A stretch of DNA of 64,000 bases from Bacteroidales bacterium UBA4363 (GCA_002393965.1 DGSL01000010.1:1-64000); one strand, 5' to 3'; shown: positions 1 to 7,678, numbered from the stretch's first letter. Made by a program: numbers and translations. The notes: generated from the sequence alone by a model not told the origin.

Positions 1-84
1 CAAAATTGTCCAACAAGTTGGACATTTTGGGCGGCTCCTCGGGATAACAAATAAATTTGTTCTTCTCTCGGCTTGCTCCAAAAT
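1..84 (+). repeat. Divergent copy of the structured hairpin repeat
   Basis: Positions 24-84 can fold like the tandem repeat units at 14615-15068. The outer arms are ATTTTGG (24-30) and CCAAAAT (78-84). The inner hairpin is ACAAAT AA ATTTGT (47-60). Unpaired parts resemble the type B units: GATAAC before the inner stem, and CTTCT plus TCGGCTT after it. The stem bases differ from the other copies but still pair, so the architecture is kept. Just upstream, TGTCCAAC AA GTTGGACA (about 7-25) forms another short hairpin that may be the end of a preceding unit cut by the window edge. Confidence 0.5.
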
Positions 85-134
85 TGGGCTATGGATATTG
101 TGTCATCCCATTGTTCTACTTCGCAAGACATTTT

Positions 135-182
135 GGGTGGACGGGTGGGTGGTGGATGGGCGGGTTGGTGTGTTTGGGTGGG
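135..182 (+). other. G-rich non-coding stretch, possible G-quadruplex
   Basis: Seven GGG runs lie within 48 bases (135-137, 143-145, 147-149, 158-160, 162-164, 176-178, 180-182), and the loops are 1 to 11 bases long. This fits the loose consensus for an intramolecular G-quadruplex on the plus strand. No convincing gene covers it. Apart from this stretch, the repeat copy and the two hairpins listed below, positions 1-340 show nothing recognisable. Confidence 0.4.
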
Positions 183-236
183 AGGAGCCGGAGTATGGGG
201 GCAGAGAGGGAGATTCGTGCTATTTTCCTTAAGAAT

Positions 237-280
237 GAAAAAAATCCGCTACTTATTGATTGAGTAACGGATTTTTTTTG
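237..280 (+). terminator. Intrinsic-terminator-like hairpin
   Basis: AAATCCG..TACT pairs with AGTA.CGGATTT and is followed by a run of T. No convincing plus-strand gene ends just before it, so its client is unknown. Confidence 0.5.
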
Positions 281-328
281 TACCATTGCATCGCAGCATA
301 TCTCCCGAAAGGTAGAATGGCTGTGCCT

Positions 329-366
329 AAAGTCACCCCATTATTCAAACGGGTGGCTTTTTTGAT
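329..366 (+). terminator. Intrinsic-terminator-like hairpin
   Basis: AAAG.CACCC pairs with GGGTG.CTTT across an 11-base loop and is followed by a T tract (358-363) on the plus strand. The stop codon of the small minus-strand frame at 341-544 lies inside this element. Confidence 0.45.
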
Positions 367-544
367 ATACGATCTTGCCATCTTGCATACAAATTACCTC
401 ATCAAAAGCGACCCATGAACCTTCTGCGTTTTTCAATCCTGCATATCTTACTAAAGCGGCTGGAATTAACGTTTCATCGAATTCGTACTCGTATATATAT
501 ATTATAGCAACTTTGCATCCTGGTTTCTCTGCACAATGTATCAA
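341..544 (-). CDS. Small ORF downstream of the phage remnant, uncertain
   Basis: This is a minus-strand frame of about 67 codons that would need a TTG start. It is open for a few codons further upstream, but no ATG was found. The translation has protein-like composition and ends in VYQKSHPFE, but I do not recognise a family. It lies directly downstream of the truncated Mu-F-like gene on the same strand. It could be a degraded phage gene, the tail of another toxin domain, or an immunity gene for the nuclease-like tail of that protein. It could also be chance. Coding status is unproven. Confidence 0.22.
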   Translation of the reverse strand: MIHCAEKPGCKVAIIYIYEYEFDETLIPAALVRYAGLKNAEGSWVAFDEVICMQDGKIVYQKSHPFE

Positions 545-560
545 TCCTTTTTTTATATTG

Positions 561-591
561 TTTGTGGATTAGGATTTTTATTGTATTTTTG
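561..591 (+). promoter_or_regulatory. Perfect Bacteroidota promoter with no gene
   Basis: TTTG (561-564) and TATTTTTG (584-591) are separated by exactly 19 bp, the consensus arrangement of the primary sigma factor promoter in Bacteroidota. It points right, into a short inverted repeat (GGAAC..GGCC / GGCC..GTTCC, about 609-638) and then antisense to the 3' end of the phage remnant. No plus-strand gene follows. Confidence 0.5.
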
Positions 592-649
592 CAGTCGGAA
601 ACCTCTTTGGAACAATGGCCGGTATGGAAGGCCGTTCCTTAGGGGTTTT

Positions 650-1513
650 CTATTTTACGATAGCGTAGAACTGCTCAAAGCCTTTTTCATGTATTTCTAC
701 TTTGACGTTCCATTCCTTTCCTTTGTACGAGAACTTGTAACGGTTATAGCCTACTACTTTGCGTTTTTTCTTCTTTTCGAGGTTTTTTCTGTCTTTCTCG
801 CTGTTCGGATTTTTTCCTTCTCCAAACGGGCTTGGTTTCCTGTCTCTCAGTTCTTCAGGATGCGTCCATATATAACGTGCGGCATCTATTTCTTTTACGT
901 TATAGCAATGACTGAGGAACCTGTCGAGCACCTTGGCTGATTGAAGCATAGATCCAGTCTGCACGCTTGAGACGGGTGTGTTCCTGTCTTGTGTGGGCAG
1001 TTCGCTTTTCAATTCTTCCCTCCAAGTCTTAACTTGCTTTCCTGAAACAGAGTAGCATTCGCGAATGAGCTTACATGCTGCGCACACTTCATTTTCAGGA
1101 ATGAAAACCAAGTCAAGTTTCCCCTTTGCTATGTCACAGTCCCGGCACCGCTTGATAGTGTACGGGTTGTAGTCTGGAATAGTCTTCTGCTCTATGCCAG
1201 GATTGAAGTGGAAGATGCCCTTGGTGTCCTTTCCCGTCGCTTCCTCACCGAGTGCCATTGCCTCGTCGTGTGGTGTCACGGGGTACTTTGACTTGCGCAC
1301 TTGAATGACGGTGCAGCGGCAGTTCCAGCCGTTGGGCGGGTAATACTCCTGCCAGAACGGGTCAGACATTGGGAGTGTCACACGATCGAGTGCGGCGTGT
1401 TCCGGACGCACCTTTTTGTCTCGCTGAGTGCGGTACTGCAGATTGTATCGGTCGCCGTCCTGCATGAAGCCCTCCCACTTGGCAGCCATGTCAGCCGAAG
1501 CCTGATTGAGAAG
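650..1513 (-). pseudogene. 5'-truncated phage Mu F-like head morphogenesis protein with nuclease-like C-terminus
   Basis: The recognisable protein begins near LLNQASADMAAKWEGF and continues with VRPEHAALD, DPFWQEYYPPNGWNCRC and CxxC pairs (CRDC, CAAC). These are hallmarks of the Mu gpF / SPP1 gp7 minor head protein family, which helps assemble the portal-proximal head. The N-terminal half of the family is missing: upstream of about 1513 the frame reads into unrelated sequence ahead of the alginate lyase gene. The last 100 or so residues (charged linker, then NRYKFSYKGKEWNVKVEIHE and FYAIVK) resemble the small BECR-fold nuclease domains often fused to MuF proteins as toxins. That domain assignment is inferred from memory of the family. 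No other phage genes are visible, so this is a prophage remnant. The toxin-like tail is intact to its stop codon. Confidence 0.65.
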
Positions 1514-1582
1514 GAGAACGGAGGAGAAGAGAAATTTCGTTGAGAAGCATATCGACCTGAATCGGGATACGGTATCGGAGTG

Positions 1583-1590
1583 TATCTTTG
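1583..1590 (+). promoter_or_regulatory. -7 box upstream of the lyase gene
   Basis: TATCTTTG matches TAnnTTTG. A good -33 box is not evident. It overlaps a possible TTG start at 1588, which argues for the ATG at 1606 as the true start. The resulting leader would be very short. Confidence 0.45.
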
Positions 1591-1605
1591 CAAGAAAAAA
1601 AATAC

Positions 1606-2691
1606 ATGTTGAAGAAGGCTGGCGTATTGGTATTCCTTTTGTTGTCGTACGAGGCGGCAACGTCACAGAGGGCAGCCCTGGAGCGGTATGACCTACGCAG
1701 GGAGAAGGGCGAAATCGTATTCGGCGAAGACGGAAGGCGGAGGATCAAGGAGGCGGAAGAGCGGCTGAAAGAGCGGACGCTGACGGTCGTAAGGGACACG
1801 ATGCGCATAGAAGGCGCGGACGCGCATGACTATATGAGCCTTGCGCCCTACTGGTTCGACAACGGCGAGGGGATCTGGGAACGGCATGACGGGGAAAGGA
1901 ATCCGGAGACGGAGCGATGGGAGGACAAGAGAGCGATGAACAACATGGTGAGGGAGGTCAGCCTGCTGGCCCTGGCGGAAAGGCTCCATACGCAGGAGGG
2001 GGACGAACGGAACGCCCAGAGGTCAGCCGACCGGATGTCGGAAATGCTCAGGGTATGGTTTGTGGATGAGCGAACGAGGATGAACCCCAACATGCAATAT
2101 GCCCAGTTCATTCCAGGCAAGGGGCGCGAGGGGAAGGTCCGCGGGGCGGGACTCATTGAGTCACGCTGTCTGATGGACGTGGTGGAGAGCGTGGAGATGG
2201 TGAAGGCAGACGGAAGGGCGGACGAGGCACTGTTGTCAGAGCTGCGTCTATGGTTCCGAGGACTGACAGAGTGGATGCTCGATTCCCCACAGGGTCAGAA
2301 GGAACGGCAAGCGCGGAACAACCACGGCACGTGGTATGACGCTCAGGTTCTGATGTACGCCCACTTCTGCGGCATGAGGGAGTGGACGGGGCAGATACAG
2401 CAAGAACTGAAGGCGAGGCTGAGAGACCAGATAGACGAAGAGGGGGTACAGAAATACGAAATGGAGAGGACCAAGTCGCTATCGTACTGCTGTTTCAACA
2501 TCCTGGCGTATGAGTATTGCAAGGACGCATTGGAGAAAGAGGGAGTGGACGTCACGCAGTGGGAAGAATGGAGACGCGTGGAAAGAGCCAAAGAGAGGAT
2601 ACGCCCCTATGCGGAAAACAGTGGAATGGACTGGACAGCGCAGCAGATCGTCCCCTTCGAAAAGAGAGAATGGCAGATCATCAGCCGCTGA
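1606..2691 (+). CDS. Alginate lyase family protein, secreted
   Basis: This protein of about 361 aa has a signal peptide (MLKKAGVLVFLLLSYEAATSQ). Features of the alginate-lyase superfamily (alpha/alpha toroid polysaccharide lyases) are visible: HDYMSLAPYWF near residue 70, a conserved NMQYAQFIPG, and NNHGTWYDAQ in the second half, which holds likely catalytic Asn/His/Tyr residues. Such enzymes cleave uronic-acid polysaccharides by beta-elimination in the periplasm or outside the cell. The substrate cannot be read from the sequence. There is no SusC/SusD pair or sulfatase nearby, so this is not part of an evident polysaccharide utilisation locus. The coding strand is very rich in G and A, unlike the following genes, and the gene abuts a phage remnant, so acquisition by transfer is possible. 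I chose the ATG at 1606 because the upstream TTG lies in the promoter. Confidence 0.75.
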   Translation: MLKKAGVLVFLLLSYEAATSQRAALERYDLRREKGEIVFGEDGRRRIKEAEERLKERTLTVVRDTMRIEGADAHDYMSLAPYWFDNGEGIWERHDGERNPETERWEDKRAMNNMVREVSLLALAERLHTQEGDERNAQRSADRMSEMLRVWFVDERTRMNPNMQYAQFIPGKGREGKVRGAGLIESRCLMDVVESVEMVKADGRADEALLSELRLWFRGLTEWMLDSPQGQKERQARNNHGTWYDAQVLMYAHFCGMREWTGQIQQELKARLRDQIDEEGVQKYEMERTKSLSYCCFNILAYEYCKDALEKEGVDVTQWEEWRRVERAKERIRPYAENSGMDWTAQQIVPFEKREWQIISR

Positions 2692-2750
2692 ATTCCTTTT
2701 TTTTGCCTAAAATGACTCGAATCAATCACTAAAGAAACACACTACTGAGA

Positions 2751-3326
2751 ATGAGAAAGATACTTTTGTACGCAGCCCTTGTCCTGACGCTCAGTGCCTG
2801 TGGGCACCCCAAAGGTGGAAATGGGGGCGCCGCAGGAAGAGAGAAAGCGGGCAGAGAGGACATCACGGAGACCGACCCGCACACGGAGGCCTATATCCGG
2901 AAACGCCTTGACACCATCTATCAGGACATCGCCAAGCCGACCTATGACAAGGATGGCAACCGGACAGACTATATACAGAACGCCTTCAACTTTGACAGCG
3001 CCTACTGCTCACAGCGCTACTATGCCCTGATGCAACGGGCCATGGAGATCTGTCATGAGCGAGGCGAAATCCTCTACGACTACGACCACTGGGTATGCGG
3101 ACAGGACTATTCCGACGACTGGAGCATGAGGGTGTCGGACGTCTATCGCATCACGGACACCTCGGCGCTGGCGGACCTGGAGATCCATAACTTCGGCGAG
3201 ACACGCACGACAATCGCCCTTCGCTTCGAGCGCGGCAACTGGTACATCGACGACTTCAGTCCGTCGGACGACGGCGAGGATGACCAATCCTACCTCCGTC
3301 AGATCATCCGGGAGGCGGAAGAATAA
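2751..3326 (+). CDS. Lipoprotein, DUF3828-like
   Basis: The 191-residue protein has a type II signal peptide with lipobox LSAC (Cys17). The C-terminal half (ALADLEIHNFGE, ALRFERGNWYIDDF) resembles the DUF3828 / NTF2-like lipoproteins of Bacteroidota. The molecular role is unknown. It lies about 60 bp after the lyase gene and ends shortly before the aromatic operon promoter, so it is probably transcribed with the lyase gene or alone. The family assignment is moderate. Confidence 0.65.
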   Translation: MRKILLYAALVLTLSACGHPKGGNGGAAGREKAGREDITETDPHTEAYIRKRLDTIYQDIAKPTYDKDGNRTDYIQNAFNFDSAYCSQRYYALMQRAMEICHERGEILYDYDHWVCGQDYSDDWSMRVSDVYRITDTSALADLEIHNFGETRTTIALRFERGNWYIDDFSPSDDGEDDQSYLRQIIREAEE

Positions 3327-3385
3327 AGGAAGCCTATCAGAATGACACCGGAACAAAAAAAGAGAATTTTTTTGCTGAAAAAATA

Positions 3386-3416
3386 TTTGCCACTTCGGAA
3401 ACTGTAACTATATTTG
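3386..3416 (+). promoter_or_regulatory. Promoter of the aromatic amino acid operon
   Basis: TTTG (3386-3389) and TATATTTG (3409-3416) are separated by exactly 19 bp. The predicted start site is a few bases downstream, leaving roughly 20 nt before the leader peptide ATG at 3441. Confidence 0.8.
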
Positions 3417-3440
3417 CCCCGTCTTAACACAGACGAAAGG

Positions 3441-3500
3441 ATGAATTTAATTTCGCTTTTTTATTACGGCTTCTATTACTTTTACTTCTGGACGAAGTGA
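3441..3500 (+). CDS. Phe/Tyr leader peptide of the pheA operon
   Basis: The short frame encodes MNLISLFYYGFYYFYFWTK (19 aa). Residues 7-17 are all aromatic except Gly10: four Phe, five Tyr and one Trp. It starts within about 20 nt of the predicted transcription start, ends directly on the antiterminator strand (3496-3508), and is followed by a strong terminator before pheA. This is the layout of a classical translation-coupled attenuator. Stalling at Phe or Tyr codons would leave the antiterminator strand free. A ribosome finishing at the TGA (3498-3500) would cover it and permit termination. The operon encodes Phe and Tyr biosynthesis, which agrees. Confidence 0.85.
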   Translation: MNLISLFYYGFYYFYFWTK

Positions 3501-3608
3501 GAGCGGGAGACGTACATTTGCATTCAAAGAAAATAAGGACATCAAAAAAACTTAGATAAAGAATCAAAAAGAAATCCCGCTCTCATTCAGAGAAGCGGGA
3601 TTTTTCTT
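3496..3608 (+). promoter_or_regulatory. Transcription attenuator of the pheA operon
   Basis: Two mutually exclusive structures are visible. Antiterminator: 3496-3508 (contains GAGAGCGGGA) pairs with 3575-3587 (contains TCCCGCTCTC), 13 bp with one G-U. Terminator: AATCCCGCT (3573-3581) pairs with AGCGGGATT (3594-3602) and runs into a T-rich tail (3601-3610). The shared strand 3575-3581 makes the choice exclusive. The leader peptide stop codon overlaps the first antiterminator strand. Confidence 0.85.
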
Positions 3609-3632
3609 TTCAAAAGCAAGGTACCAAGAGAA

Positions 3633-4478
3633 ATGGGCAAGAAAAAGAAAGTAGCCATACAGGGCATAGCCGGTTGTTTCCACGACTGCGCCGCACGACT
3701 CTTCTTTCAGGATGAGGAGATCGAACTGGAGCCATGTGAATCATTCCCGGTGCTATTCGAGAAGGTGAGAGAAGACTCGGAGATGCTTGCCATCGTAGCC
3801 ATTGAGAATACGATAGCGGGGTCGCTGCTTCAGAACTACGAACTCATACGCAACTCGGGCCTGTCCATCGTCGGCGAGCACAAGCTGCGCATCCGCCAGT
3901 CGCTCTGTGCGCTGCCGGGTCAGCGTCTGGAGACGCTGGACGAGGTATTGTCGCACCCGATTGCCCTGCTGCAATGCGGCGAATTCCTGCGCAGGCATCC
4001 CCAGTTGCGTATCATCGAATTTGACGACACCGCCAATGCCGCCAAGACCATCGCCGAAAAAAAGATGACGGGAGCCGCCGCCATCTGCGCATCGCTGGCG
4101 GCACGTCAATACGGTCTGGAAATCCTGGAAGAGGGCATTGAGACCAACAAGCACAACTTCACGCGTTTTCTCGTTCTCAGTCACCAGAAAGAACTGGCAG
4201 GACAGAAAGAGGAGCCGAACAAGTCCAGCCTCGCCTTTGCCGTTCCGCACAAGCCCGGTTCGTTGTCGAAGATACTGACCATCCTGTCCTTCTACGACAT
4301 CAACCTGACCAAAATACAGTCCATGCCGATCATCGGGAAAGAATGGGAATACCTGTTCTACATCGACCTTAGTTACGACAACTACGAGCGTTATCATCAG
4401 GCGATCGCCGCCATCATGCCTCTGACGCGCAACCTACGAATCTTAGGCGACTACCACGAAGGTCGCCAAACCATCTGA
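3633..4478 (+). CDS. pheA: Prephenate dehydratase
   Basis: The 281-residue protein converts prephenate to phenylpyruvate, the committed step to phenylalanine. The N-terminal dehydratase domain spans about 1-185 and includes the conserved NFTRFLVL segment (TRF motif). A C-terminal ACT domain (about 197-275) begins LAFAVPHKPGSLSKIL and is expected to bind phenylalanine for feedback inhibition. It is a stand-alone enzyme; chorismate mutase is fused to another gene of the operon. It is the first structural gene after the attenuator, and the next gene starts 13 bp downstream. Confidence 0.93.
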   Translation: MGKKKKVAIQGIAGCFHDCAARLFFQDEEIELEPCESFPVLFEKVREDSEMLAIVAIENTIAGSLLQNYELIRNSGLSIVGEHKLRIRQSLCALPGQRLETLDEVLSHPIALLQCGEFLRRHPQLRIIEFDDTANAAKTIAEKKMTGAAAICASLAARQYGLEILEEGIETNKHNFTRFLVLSHQKELAGQKEEPNKSSLAFAVPHKPGSLSKILTILSFYDINLTKIQSMPIIGKEWEYLFYIDLSYDNYERYHQAIAAIMPLTRNLRILGDYHEGRQTI

Positions 4479-4491
4479 CAAACAACGAACC

Positions 4492-5676
4492 ATGAGTAGA
4501 AACACAACTATACAGCCAGCCGAACGCCTGAGCACCGTATCGGAATACTACTTCTCCGTCAAGAACCGCGAACTCGCACAACTGCGTGCGGAGGGTCACG
4601 ACATTATCTCACTGGGGGTGGGCTCGCCTGACATGCCACCGAGCGAGGCGACCATCCAAGCCCTCTGTGAAGACGCGCGACGCAGTGATGCCAACGGCTA
4701 TCAGTCCTACATCGGCATCGGAGAACTGAGAGAGTCCTTCGCCTCGTTCTACGAGCGTCACTACGGCGTGCGACTGGATCCGAAGAGCGAGATCCAACCG
4801 CTGGTAGGCTCGAAGGAAGGCATCATGCACATCTCACTGGCCTTCCTGAATCCCGGCGACAAAGTCCTGATACCGAACCCGGGTTATCCGACCTATACGT
4901 CCGTAACCCGCCTGGTGGGTGCAGAGGCGGTTCCCTATGACCTGCGCGAGGACCTGCACTGGCAACCGGACTTCGAGGCACTGGAAGAGAGCGACCTGAG
5001 CGGCGTAAAGATCATGTGGACCAACTATCCGAACATGCCGACAGGCGGAAGAGCGACCCGCGAACTCTACGATCGTCTGGTGCGCTTCGGCCACGACCAC
5101 AACATCCTCATCGTCAATGACAACCCCTACTCCTTCATCCTGAACCAGGAGCCTCTCTCCCTGTTGGAAAGTGAGGGAGCGAAGGACTGTTGCATCGAGT
5201 TGAACTCCCTCTCCAAGTCGCACAACATGCCGGGATGGCGCATCGGGATGGTTGCCGCGCGAAAAGAGTTTATCGAATGGATCCTGAAAGTAAAATCCAA
5301 CATGGACTCCGGGATGTACCGTCCGCTGCAAAAAGCAGCCGTGGCCGCCCTGAATGGGAATGACGAGAGATGGCATCAGGAACATAACATCCGCATCTAC
5401 GCCGCCCGCCGCCACTACGCAGAAGAGATCATGCAGCAACTGGGCTGTACGTACGACCCCGATCAGGTAGGCATGTTCCTATGGGGCAAGGTGCCGGAGA
5501 ACTGCCGTGACGGAGCCGAGATGGCAGACCGGGTACTATACGGAGCCGACGTGTTCATCACGCCAGGCTTCATCTTCGGCTCGAACGGCGACCGATATAT
5601 CCGCATCTCACTCTGCGCAAAGGAGGAAGTCTTCGAAGAAGCCCTGCGCCGCATACGGACGCTCAAACAATCATAA
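4492..5676 (+). CDS. PLP-dependent class I/II aminotransferase, probably aromatic
   Basis: The 394-residue fold-type I aminotransferase shows NYPNMPTG (178-185), VNDNPY (208-213) and the Schiff-base lysine Lys242 in SLSKSHNMPGWR. It resembles the LL-diaminopimelate/aspartate aminotransferase branch found in Bacteroidota. Its place between pheA and the DAHP synthase-chorismate mutase gene suggests that it transaminates phenylpyruvate and 4-hydroxyphenylpyruvate (or prephenate), completing Phe and Tyr synthesis. Substrate specificity is inferred from context only. Confidence 0.85.
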   Translation: MSRNTTIQPAERLSTVSEYYFSVKNRELAQLRAEGHDIISLGVGSPDMPPSEATIQALCEDARRSDANGYQSYIGIGELRESFASFYERHYGVRLDPKSEIQPLVGSKEGIMHISLAFLNPGDKVLIPNPGYPTYTSVTRLVGAEAVPYDLREDLHWQPDFEALEESDLSGVKIMWTNYPNMPTGGRATRELYDRLVRFGHDHNILIVNDNPYSFILNQEPLSLLESEGAKDCCIELNSLSKSHNMPGWRIGMVAARKEFIEWILKVKSNMDSGMYRPLQKAAVAALNGNDERWHQEHNIRIYAARRHYAEEIMQQLGCTYDPDQVGMFLWGKVPENCRDGAEMADRVLYGADVFITPGFIFGSNGDRYIRISLCAKEEVFEEALRRIRTLKQS

Positions 5677-5714
5677 TACACAAAACAAGAATCAAAAAAA
5701 CAAAACATAGACTT

Positions 5715-6797
5715 ATGGAAACACTGGACTTGGAACCCATCCAAATGAAGGGCATAGACATGGGCAAGCGCCCTTTCGTCATCGCCGGTCCCTGCTCGGC
5801 CGAGACCGAAGAGCAAGTACTGAACACCGCACACCAGTTAGCCGAACGCGGCATCAAGATATTCCGTGCCGGCATCTGGAAACCGAGAACCAAACCAGGC
5901 TCGTTCGAAGGCATCGGGTCGGAAGGCCTGAAATGGATGAAACGCGTAAAGGAAGAGACCGGGATGTACACCTCCACCGAGGTGGCGACGGCTCAGCACG
6001 TCTATGAAGCCCTGAAGTATGGCATCGACCTGTTGTGGATCGGCGCCCGCACGACAGCCAACCCGTTTGCGGTACAGGAAATCGCCGATGCCCTCAAGGG
6101 GGTTGACATGCCTGTGCTGATCAAGAATCCGGTCAATCCGGACCTCGACCTGTGGATCGGAGCCGTCATGCGCATTAACCGTGCGGGTCTGAAACGCATC
6201 GGCGTAATCCATCGCGGATTCTCGACCTTCGACAAGAAGATCTACCGCAACCAACCGATGTGGCAGATTCCGATGGAGATGAAGCGCAGGTTCCCTAATC
6301 TGCCTATTGTCTGTGACCCGTCACACATCGGAGGTCGCAGGGACCTGATATACCCTCTCTCACAACAAGCCATGGACCTGCGATTCGATGGTCTCATCAT
6401 CGAATCGCACTGTTCGCCAGACGACGCGTGGAGCGACGCATCGCAACAGGTGACTCCGGAACTGCTCTTCACGAATGTCCTGGACAAGCTTATCATCCGA
6501 GACATGAACCAAACGACAGAATCGCTTGAAGACCTGAGAAAGCAGATTGACGAAATCGACAACCAGCTGTTTGAAATCATAGCCAAGCGCATGCGCATCT
6601 CCAAGGAGATAGGCACATACAAGAAGGAACATAACATGACGGTCCTGCAAACAGCGCGTTACGAAGACATCATCAACAAGAGAGTCGCCATCGGCGAACG
6701 GCTGAACATGTCCGCCAATTTCACGAAAGCCATCGTAGAAGCCATCCACGAAGAATCGGTACGCATACAGATGGACATCATGAACAACCATGATTAA
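5715..6797 (+). CDS. Bifunctional DAHP synthase - chorismate mutase
   Basis: The 360-residue fusion joins two steps of aromatic synthesis. Residues about 15-262 are a type I-beta DAHP synthase (FVIAGPCSAETE, KPRTKPGSF, CDPSHIGGRR), which condenses PEP and erythrose 4-phosphate. Residues about 265-355 are an AroQ-type chorismate mutase (LEDLRKQIDEID, AKRMRISKEIG, ARYEDII). The mutase is C-terminal, the reverse of the Bacillus arrangement; this order is known in Bacteroidota. In such fusions the mutase can act as an allosteric sensor. It is the third gene of the attenuated operon, and its stop codon lies 16 bp before the tyrA start used here. Confidence 0.92.
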   Translation: METLDLEPIQMKGIDMGKRPFVIAGPCSAETEEQVLNTAHQLAERGIKIFRAGIWKPRTKPGSFEGIGSEGLKWMKRVKEETGMYTSTEVATAQHVYEALKYGIDLLWIGARTTANPFAVQEIADALKGVDMPVLIKNPVNPDLDLWIGAVMRINRAGLKRIGVIHRGFSTFDKKIYRNQPMWQIPMEMKRRFPNLPIVCDPSHIGGRRDLIYPLSQQAMDLRFDGLIIESHCSPDDAWSDASQQVTPELLFTNVLDKLIIRDMNQTTESLEDLRKQIDEIDNQLFEIIAKRMRISKEIGTYKKEHNMTVLQTARYEDIINKRVAIGERLNMSANFTKAIVEAIHEESVRIQMDIMNNHD

Positions 6798-6813
6798 AAA
6801 AAATAACAGATCC

Positions 6814-7590
6814 ATGAGAATACTGATTATGGGAGCCGGCAAGATGGGAACGTTCCTGACCGATGCCCTCTGCATGACTCACGAGGTTGCCCTGTTCGAC
6901 ACAGACGCGTCCAGACTGCGTTTCGTATTCAACACACGGCGTCTCACGCAACTGGACGAGATCACCTATTTCCAGCCGGAACTGGTCATCAACGCCGTTA
7001 CCATCAAATACACGATTGAGGCCTTCGAGAAAGTACTGCCGCTCCTACCGCGCCATTGCATCCTCTCCGACATTGCCTCCGTGAAGACAGGCCTACCGGA
7101 ATTCTACGAAAAATCCGGATTCCGATTTGTCTCCACGCACCCGATGTTCGGTCCGACATTCGCGCGTCTGGACAACCTGTCGGAACAGAATGCCATCATC
7201 ATCAAAGAGGGGGACGAAGAGGGTAAGCAGTTCTTCCGAAACTTCTACAAGACACTGCGACTGCGTATCTTCGAGTACACCTTCCTCGAACACGACCGCA
7301 CGACGGCTTATTCCCTCTCCGTCCCGTTCGCCACGACGCTGGCCTTTGCGTCAGTCATCGAAAAACAGGAAGCCCCGGGAACGACCTTCAAACGTCACAT
7401 GGACATTGCGCACGGCTTCCTGAACGAGGACTCGTTCCTGATCTCGGAAGTGCTGTTCAACCCGTTCTCTGCCGAACGCGTGGCAAAGATACGAGACAAC
7501 ATGGCTGCCCTGCTGGAGATCATCGAGACCAAGGACAAAGCCCGCCTTGACGCTTTCGTCTCGCAAGCCAAGAAAAACGTGGAAGGCTAA
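6814..7590 (+). CDS. tyrA: Prephenate dehydrogenase
   Basis: The 258-residue NAD(P)-dependent enzyme has a Rossmann GAGKMG at residues 7-12 and a conserved THPMFGPTFA segment. It oxidatively decarboxylates prephenate to 4-hydroxyphenylpyruvate for tyrosine. I chose the ATG at 6814, which gives MRILIMGAGKMG. An in-frame ATG at 6790 overlaps the previous stop codon and adds eight residues (MIKKNNRS) that are unlikely to be part of the fold. It is the last gene of the aromatic operon; a terminator follows at 7679. Confidence 0.9.
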   Translation: MRILIMGAGKMGTFLTDALCMTHEVALFDTDASRLRFVFNTRRLTQLDEITYFQPELVINAVTIKYTIEAFEKVLPLLPRHCILSDIASVKTGLPEFYEKSGFRFVSTHPMFGPTFARLDNLSEQNAIIIKEGDEEGKQFFRNFYKTLRLRIFEYTFLEHDRTTAYSLSVPFATTLAFASVIEKQEAPGTTFKRHMDIAHGFLNEDSFLISEVLFNPFSAERVAKIRDNMAALLEIIETKDKARLDAFVSQAKKNVEG

Positions 7591-7616
7591 ACAGGCAGAA
7601 GGGGTTACTTTCGAAA

Positions 7617-7661
7617 GGCTCTTTTTTTTTGAGTCATGGCACAGTTCGAGTGAACCTTCGT
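7617..7661 (+). repeat. Partial copy of the structured repeat
   Basis: A T run followed by GAGTCATGGCACAGTTCGAG matches the left half of the type A repeat units (GAGCCATGGCATAGTTCGAG). The right half is lost and only a small GTTC/GAAC hairpin remains. Confidence 0.55.
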
Positions 7662-7678
7662 TATTTCAATGAAGAACC

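Noticed and set aside
57..267. Two overlapping plus-strand open frames at the window start
   Set aside because: They run through a hairpin repeat, a G-run cluster and a terminator, have skewed composition (long Gly/Trp runs) and no start context.
536..940. Plus-strand frame of 134 codons after the orphan promoter
   Set aside because: It is antisense to the better supported phage head protein; its Phe-rich composition reflects the reverse of Lys/Glu codons.
3753..4397. Minus-strand frame of 214 codons inside pheA
   Set aside because: It is a mirror of pheA codon usage; pheA is unambiguous.
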